This document shows positions 60,769 to 62,129 of a stretch of DNA of 62,129 nt, piece after piece (the first letter of the stretch is position 1; the number at the start of each line of letters is the position of its first letter). The notes under the pieces are model-generated. The model was not told the DNA's origin and searched no databases. It saw nothing but the letters and a program-made list of their open reading frames with translations. The DNA comes from Paracoccaceae bacterium (lineage in GTDB: Bacteria > Pseudomonadota > Alphaproteobacteria > Rhodobacterales > Rhodobacteraceae): NCBI GenBank assembly GCA_003605175.1, contig QWDA01000014.1, positions 1-62,129 of the forward strand. Reading direction: 5' to 3'. A program made the translations under genes and the position numbers.

Positions 60769-62129
60769 ATGAACCCGATTGGCCCGCTCCTCGCCGAAGT
60801 GGCTCCGAAGCATCCCGACCTTGCCGTCGCCGCCCTGGCGCCGGGCCACCACACCCATGGCCGGTCCGCCGCACCTTTCTGCCTCGGCGAGGATACGCCC
60901 GTCGCCGACACCGCCGATCCGGCCGCCAATGCGGATGCGCCTGCCGAAGCCGCCATCGTTCCCTTCGCGCCCGCGCCGGCGGAGATGCCGGAGAAACCGG
61001 TGACGTCGATTGACGTGGAGGTCGAAACCGGCGACGGGCCCGCGCGCGCCGCGCCGGCTCCACCACTCCCGGCCAACGAGGTCGAGGCGCCCGCCGGAGC
61101 CGCTCCCGAAGCGCCTGCGGTGCCCGCCAGACTGCCGGATCTACCGGTGGCAGACATGCCGCCGCCCGTATCCGCACCCGCGCCCGCGCCCGCACCGGAT
61201 TCCCCTGCGCCGGAAGCCCCCGGAAGGGCCCCGTCGCGCGCCGCCCATGTGGTGCCGGCCGCTCCCCAGAATGCGCCCGTGACCCCGCCGGTCGCGGCGC
61301 CGGAAAAAGCCGGCGACAGGGCCGAAATCACGCCGCCCGTCGCGAGCGGCGCCGGGCCGGACCTACGGGTGGCGACCGCGGTGTCGCGCGCCCCAGCCGA
61401 GATTCCGCGCCCTGCTGCCGGCCCGGCGATCCCGCCCGATACCGCCGCCCTTCCCCGAGCGGTGCCGGCCCGTCAGACACCTGCTCCCGACACCACCGCA
61501 GACACCGCCGCGCCGACGGTGATCGCCAGGGCGGAACCGGACGCGGAAGCGCCGCGGGCGACCCCGGCCCAAGCACCACAGCCGCAGCCGCGGCTTGCGG
61601 ACGCTCCCGACCGGCCGAACGCCGCGATCCCCGAGCGGGTGGAAAGGCCCGCGCCGCAGAGCCCGGCCCCCGCCCCGGCCCCCAAGCCGCCGACCGTGAA
61701 GGATGCCGCCCCTCTCCCGGCCCCGGCCCTGGCGCCGGCACAGCCGGCACCGGATCGGCCCGCGCCGGCGCCTCGCCCCGGGCTGGCCGGCCCCGCCGCC
61801 GATATTCTCGGCCCCGAAACCCCGGCACCACAAGGCACCCGCGGGGCAGACCTGCCGCCGCCTCCCGTGCACACCGATGCTCCGCCCGTCGCTCGCGCCT
61901 CCGGCCTGCAACCGGCCGCCCCGGCCCAGGCGGCGCAGCCGCCGGCGCAACCCGTGCCGCAAGCCGCCCCCGGCTTGCCCGATCCTTCGAGAGAAACCCT
62001 CGCCCAGCGCCCGGAGCCCGGGCCGATGCGCGCCAGCCCCGCCGCCCCGCCGGACCAACCCGCGCCGCAAGCGGCCGCGCCGGCCACCCCGAACGCCGTG
62101 CCCGTTCAGGCCGACCCGGCGCCGACCCG
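60769..62129 (+). CDS. fliK: FliK-like flagellar hook-length protein, 5' part
   Basis: The right edge cuts it; 453 codons are here without a stop. The product begins MNPIGPLLAEVAPKHPDLAV and is then extremely rich in Pro and Ala with charged spacers, as in FliK N-domains. The C-terminal switch domain is beyond the window. A further in-frame ATG at 60730 is possible; 60769 has GGA 5 nt upstream. The name rests on position beside FlgJ and FlgN genes and on composition. Confidence 0.65.
   Translation, partial: MNPIGPLLAEVAPKHPDLAVAALAPGHHTHGRSAAPFCLGEDTPVADTADPAANADAPAEAAIVPFAPAPAEMPEKPVTSIDVEVETGDGPARAAPAPPLPANEVEAPAGAAPEAPAVPARLPDLPVADMPPPVSAPAPAPAPDSPAPEAPGRAPSRAAHVVPAAPQNAPVTPPVAAPEKAGDRAEITPPVASGAGPDLRVATAVSRAPAEIPRPAAGPAIPPDTAALPRAVPARQTPAPDTTADTAAPTVIARAEPDAEAPRATPAQAPQPQPRLADAPDRPNAAIPERVERPAPQSPAPAPAPKPPTVKDAAPLPAPALAPAQPAPDRPAPAPRPGLAGPAADILGPETPAPQGTRGADLPPPPVHTDAPPVARASGLQPAAPAQAAQPPAQPVPQAAPGLPDPSRETLAQRPEPGPMRASPAAPPDQPAPQAAAPATPNAVPVQADPAPT

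Noticed and set aside
7-62129. CRISPR arrays, insertion sequences, integrases or prophage genes
   Set aside because: No direct repeat arrays, transposase-like or phage-like proteins were seen in the window.

Overview
The window is about 62 kb of high-GC DNA from an alphaproteobacterium, most likely a Rhodobacterales member (Paracoccaceae or Roseobacteraceae). Supporting signs are the flagellar gene order (fliI divergent from flgB-flgC-fliE-fliQ-flgF-flgG-flgA-flgH, motA and flhA-fliR-flhB nearby, FlaF and FlbT beside flagellin), a DUF2794 protein, an SPOR lipoprotein-dacA-tmk-holB-tatD string, and a kbl-tdh pair. No rRNA, insertion sequence, prophage or CRISPR array was seen. One tRNA is present, tRNA-Ser(UGA).

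Layout. 1-3.1 kb is a small catabolic and regulatory patch: the 5' end of a tripartite tricarboxylate transporter binding protein, an IclR regulator, an omega-aminotransferase and a MarR regulator with a near-perfect palindrome in front of it. 3.2-7.4 kb is a run of seven leftward genes with two transglutaminase-like proteins, a secreted repeat protein with seven W-x-C units, and small unknowns. 7.7-14 kb looks like a stress region: a tail-anchored unknown, an NTF2-like protein, a Crp/Fnr regulator, small conserved proteins, CspA, a fatty acid desaturase, and three Hsp20 chaperones in one leftward operon. 14.4-21 kb is housekeeping: tRNA-Ser, SPOR lipoprotein, D,D-carboxypeptidase, tmk, holB, tatD, a metallo-hydrolase and an AEC permease. 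21-37.5 kb mixes a hybrid histidine kinase, kbl-tdh, a TPM-domain membrane protein, DUF2794, an NlpC/P60 and leucyl aminopeptidase pair, a degenerate Hpt-like protein, a beta-carbonic anhydrase, three tandem paralogous small proteins, asd, a secreted phosphatase/nuclease-fold protein, a membrane protein, and leuC-leuD.

37.7-62.1 kb is a flagellar cluster cut by the right edge: fliP, fliN, fliH and fliF leftward; fliL, two small genes, motA, a 752-residue secreted protein, flhA, fliR, flhB and a FliJ-like gene rightward; the fliL2, flgH, flgA, flgG, flgF, fliQ, fliE, flgC, flgB block leftward; fliI rightward; then a DUF1217 gene, flbT, flaF, flagellin, a FlgN-like gene and a FlgJ-like gene leftward; and the Pro/Ala-rich start of a FliK-like gene. 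fliG, fliM, motB, flgE, flgK, flgL and flgI are not in the window.

Regulation. Six CtrA-like boxes (TTAA-N7-TTAA with one to several mismatches) sit about 42-52 bp before start codons of the hybrid kinase, two units of the tandem small-protein family, fliL (and about 57 bp before divergent fliF), motA, and the FlgJ-like gene. This suggests one CtrA-type regulon tying the kinase and the small proteins to motility. Flagellin has a leader with a 7-bp hairpin and a possible hairpin over its ribosome binding site, next to flbT and flaF, whose products in Caulobacter act on flagellin mRNA.
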